Assembly (NCBI GenBank): GCA_937915735.1
Contig: CALGGS010000197.1
Coordinates: forward strand, 1 to 5,770
DNA: 5,770 nucleotides
Direction: 5' to 3'
Source of the DNA: an uncultured Treponema sp.
GTDB lineage: Bacteria; Spirochaetota; Spirochaetia; Treponematales; Treponemataceae
Shown piece after piece: positions 5,497-5,770 of this stretch (its first letter is position 1; each line of letters begins with the position of its first letter). The notes beneath the pieces are model-generated. The model had not been told where the DNA came from. It saw only the letters and a program-made list of their open reading frames with translations, and did not search any database. The translations under genes were made by a program, and so were the position numbers.

Positions 5497-5770
5497 TACA
5501 GTGCTTCTCCACATTTGCGGCAGACACGAATCTTTTTGTCGCCGTCGATTTTATAACCAGCTCTTGTCGGACCACATTTTTTGCAAACGAGCGCGACATT
5601 AGAGATGTGCAACGGAGCCTCAATCTCGACGATTCCGCCTTGATCCTGCTGGCTTCGTTTTCGCATTGCCTTTTTGACAATGTTAATTCCAGAAACGATA
5701 ACTGCATCTTTTTTGGTAACCATGCGAACTACTGTTCCACGCTTACCCTTGTCTTTTCCTGCAATTACCT
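5496..5770 (-). CDS. rplX: 50S ribosomal protein L24, 5' end cut by window edge
   Basis: L24 binds 23S rRNA early and helps start assembly of the large subunit. The last 90 residues are visible. The reading frame stays open to the window edge, and the residues ahead of the ATG at 5723 (VIAGKDKGKRGTVVR) are the KOW motif of L24, so that ATG is internal and the true start lies off the right side. The C-terminal third carries two CxxC pairs (CKKC and CRKC, 5508-5588) in the arrangement of the zinc-ribbon-like L24 tails found in many bacteria. The stop TAA shares one base with the rplE start (TAATG), which implies translational coupling. rplN and rpsQ would be expected upstream, beyond the edge. 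The identification is firm. Confidence 0.96.
   Translation of the reverse strand, partial: VIAGKDKGKRGTVVRMVTKKDAVIVSGINIVKKAMRKRSQQDQGGIVEIEAPLHISNVALVCKKCGPTRAGYKIDGDKKIRVCRKCGEAL
5504..5510 (-). promoter_or_regulatory. ribosome binding site that fixes the rplE start
   Basis: GGAGAAG on the minus strand sits 7 nt ahead of the ATG at 5496. It falls inside the six-codon extension that begins at 5514, so the longer start is unlikely. Confidence 0.8.

Noticed and set aside
4871..5556. Two long overlapping plus-strand frames opposite rplE
   Set aside because: Both are mirror frames of rplE and its neighbours, and they overlap each other; codon content follows the real gene on the minus strand.
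5489..5707. 72-codon minus-strand frame inside rplX
   Set aside because: It is out of frame with the clear L24 sequence and shows no family resemblance.
5721..5723. ATG as the rplX start
   Set aside because: The frame continues upstream through the conserved L24 KOW motif to the window edge, so the ATG is internal.
1..5770. Mobile elements, CRISPR repeats, tRNA genes or a defence system
   Set aside because: Nearly every base belongs to housekeeping ribosomal genes or secY; no direct repeats, integrase-like frames or cloverleaf patterns were seen.

Overview
This window is a block of the universally conserved ribosomal-protein gene cluster, read entirely from the minus strand (right to left). 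It covers the end of the spc operon and the start of the alpha operon. In transcription order the genes are rplX (5' end off the right edge), rplE, rpsN, rpsH, rplF, rplR, rpsE, rpmD, rplO, secY, rpmJ, rpsM and rpsK (3' end off the left edge). I see no gene on the plus strand, no mobile element, no CRISPR array and no tRNA or rRNA.

The source is a bacterium with moderately AT-rich DNA and strong Shine-Dalgarno usage. Several features point to a spirochaete, most likely a Treponema-like organism. secY is followed directly by rpmJ-rpsM-rpsK with no adk, map or infA between them. S14 is the short zinc-binding form, unlike the long form of enterobacteria. The SecY and S11 N-termini also look spirochaetal. 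This placement rests on gene order and remembered protein character, not on a search, so it is moderate confidence.

Right part (2222-5770): rplX to rplO are packed with gaps of 2 to 13 nt or 1-nt TAATG overlaps, and most genes have a GGAG/GAGG-type ribosome site that overlaps or directly follows the previous stop codon. This is one translationally coupled transcript for large- and small-subunit proteins. Middle (746-2221): secY, the core of the protein-export channel, is set apart. An 81-nt gap on its 5' side and a 184-nt gap on its 3' side each hold a strong hairpin followed by a U-tract, typical of intrinsic terminators. secY may therefore be expressed partly as its own module. Left part (1-705): after the second hairpin comes a possible extended -10 promoter and a structured leader with a 14-bp stem-loop and a small hairpin that covers the rpmJ ribosome site. 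rpmJ (37 codons), rpsM and rpsK follow, with rpoA and rplQ expected beyond the edge.

I found no novel system. The signals worth a second look are the non-coding structures around secY and in the rpmJ leader, which could regulate this cluster in a way different from the E. coli S8 and S4 circuits.
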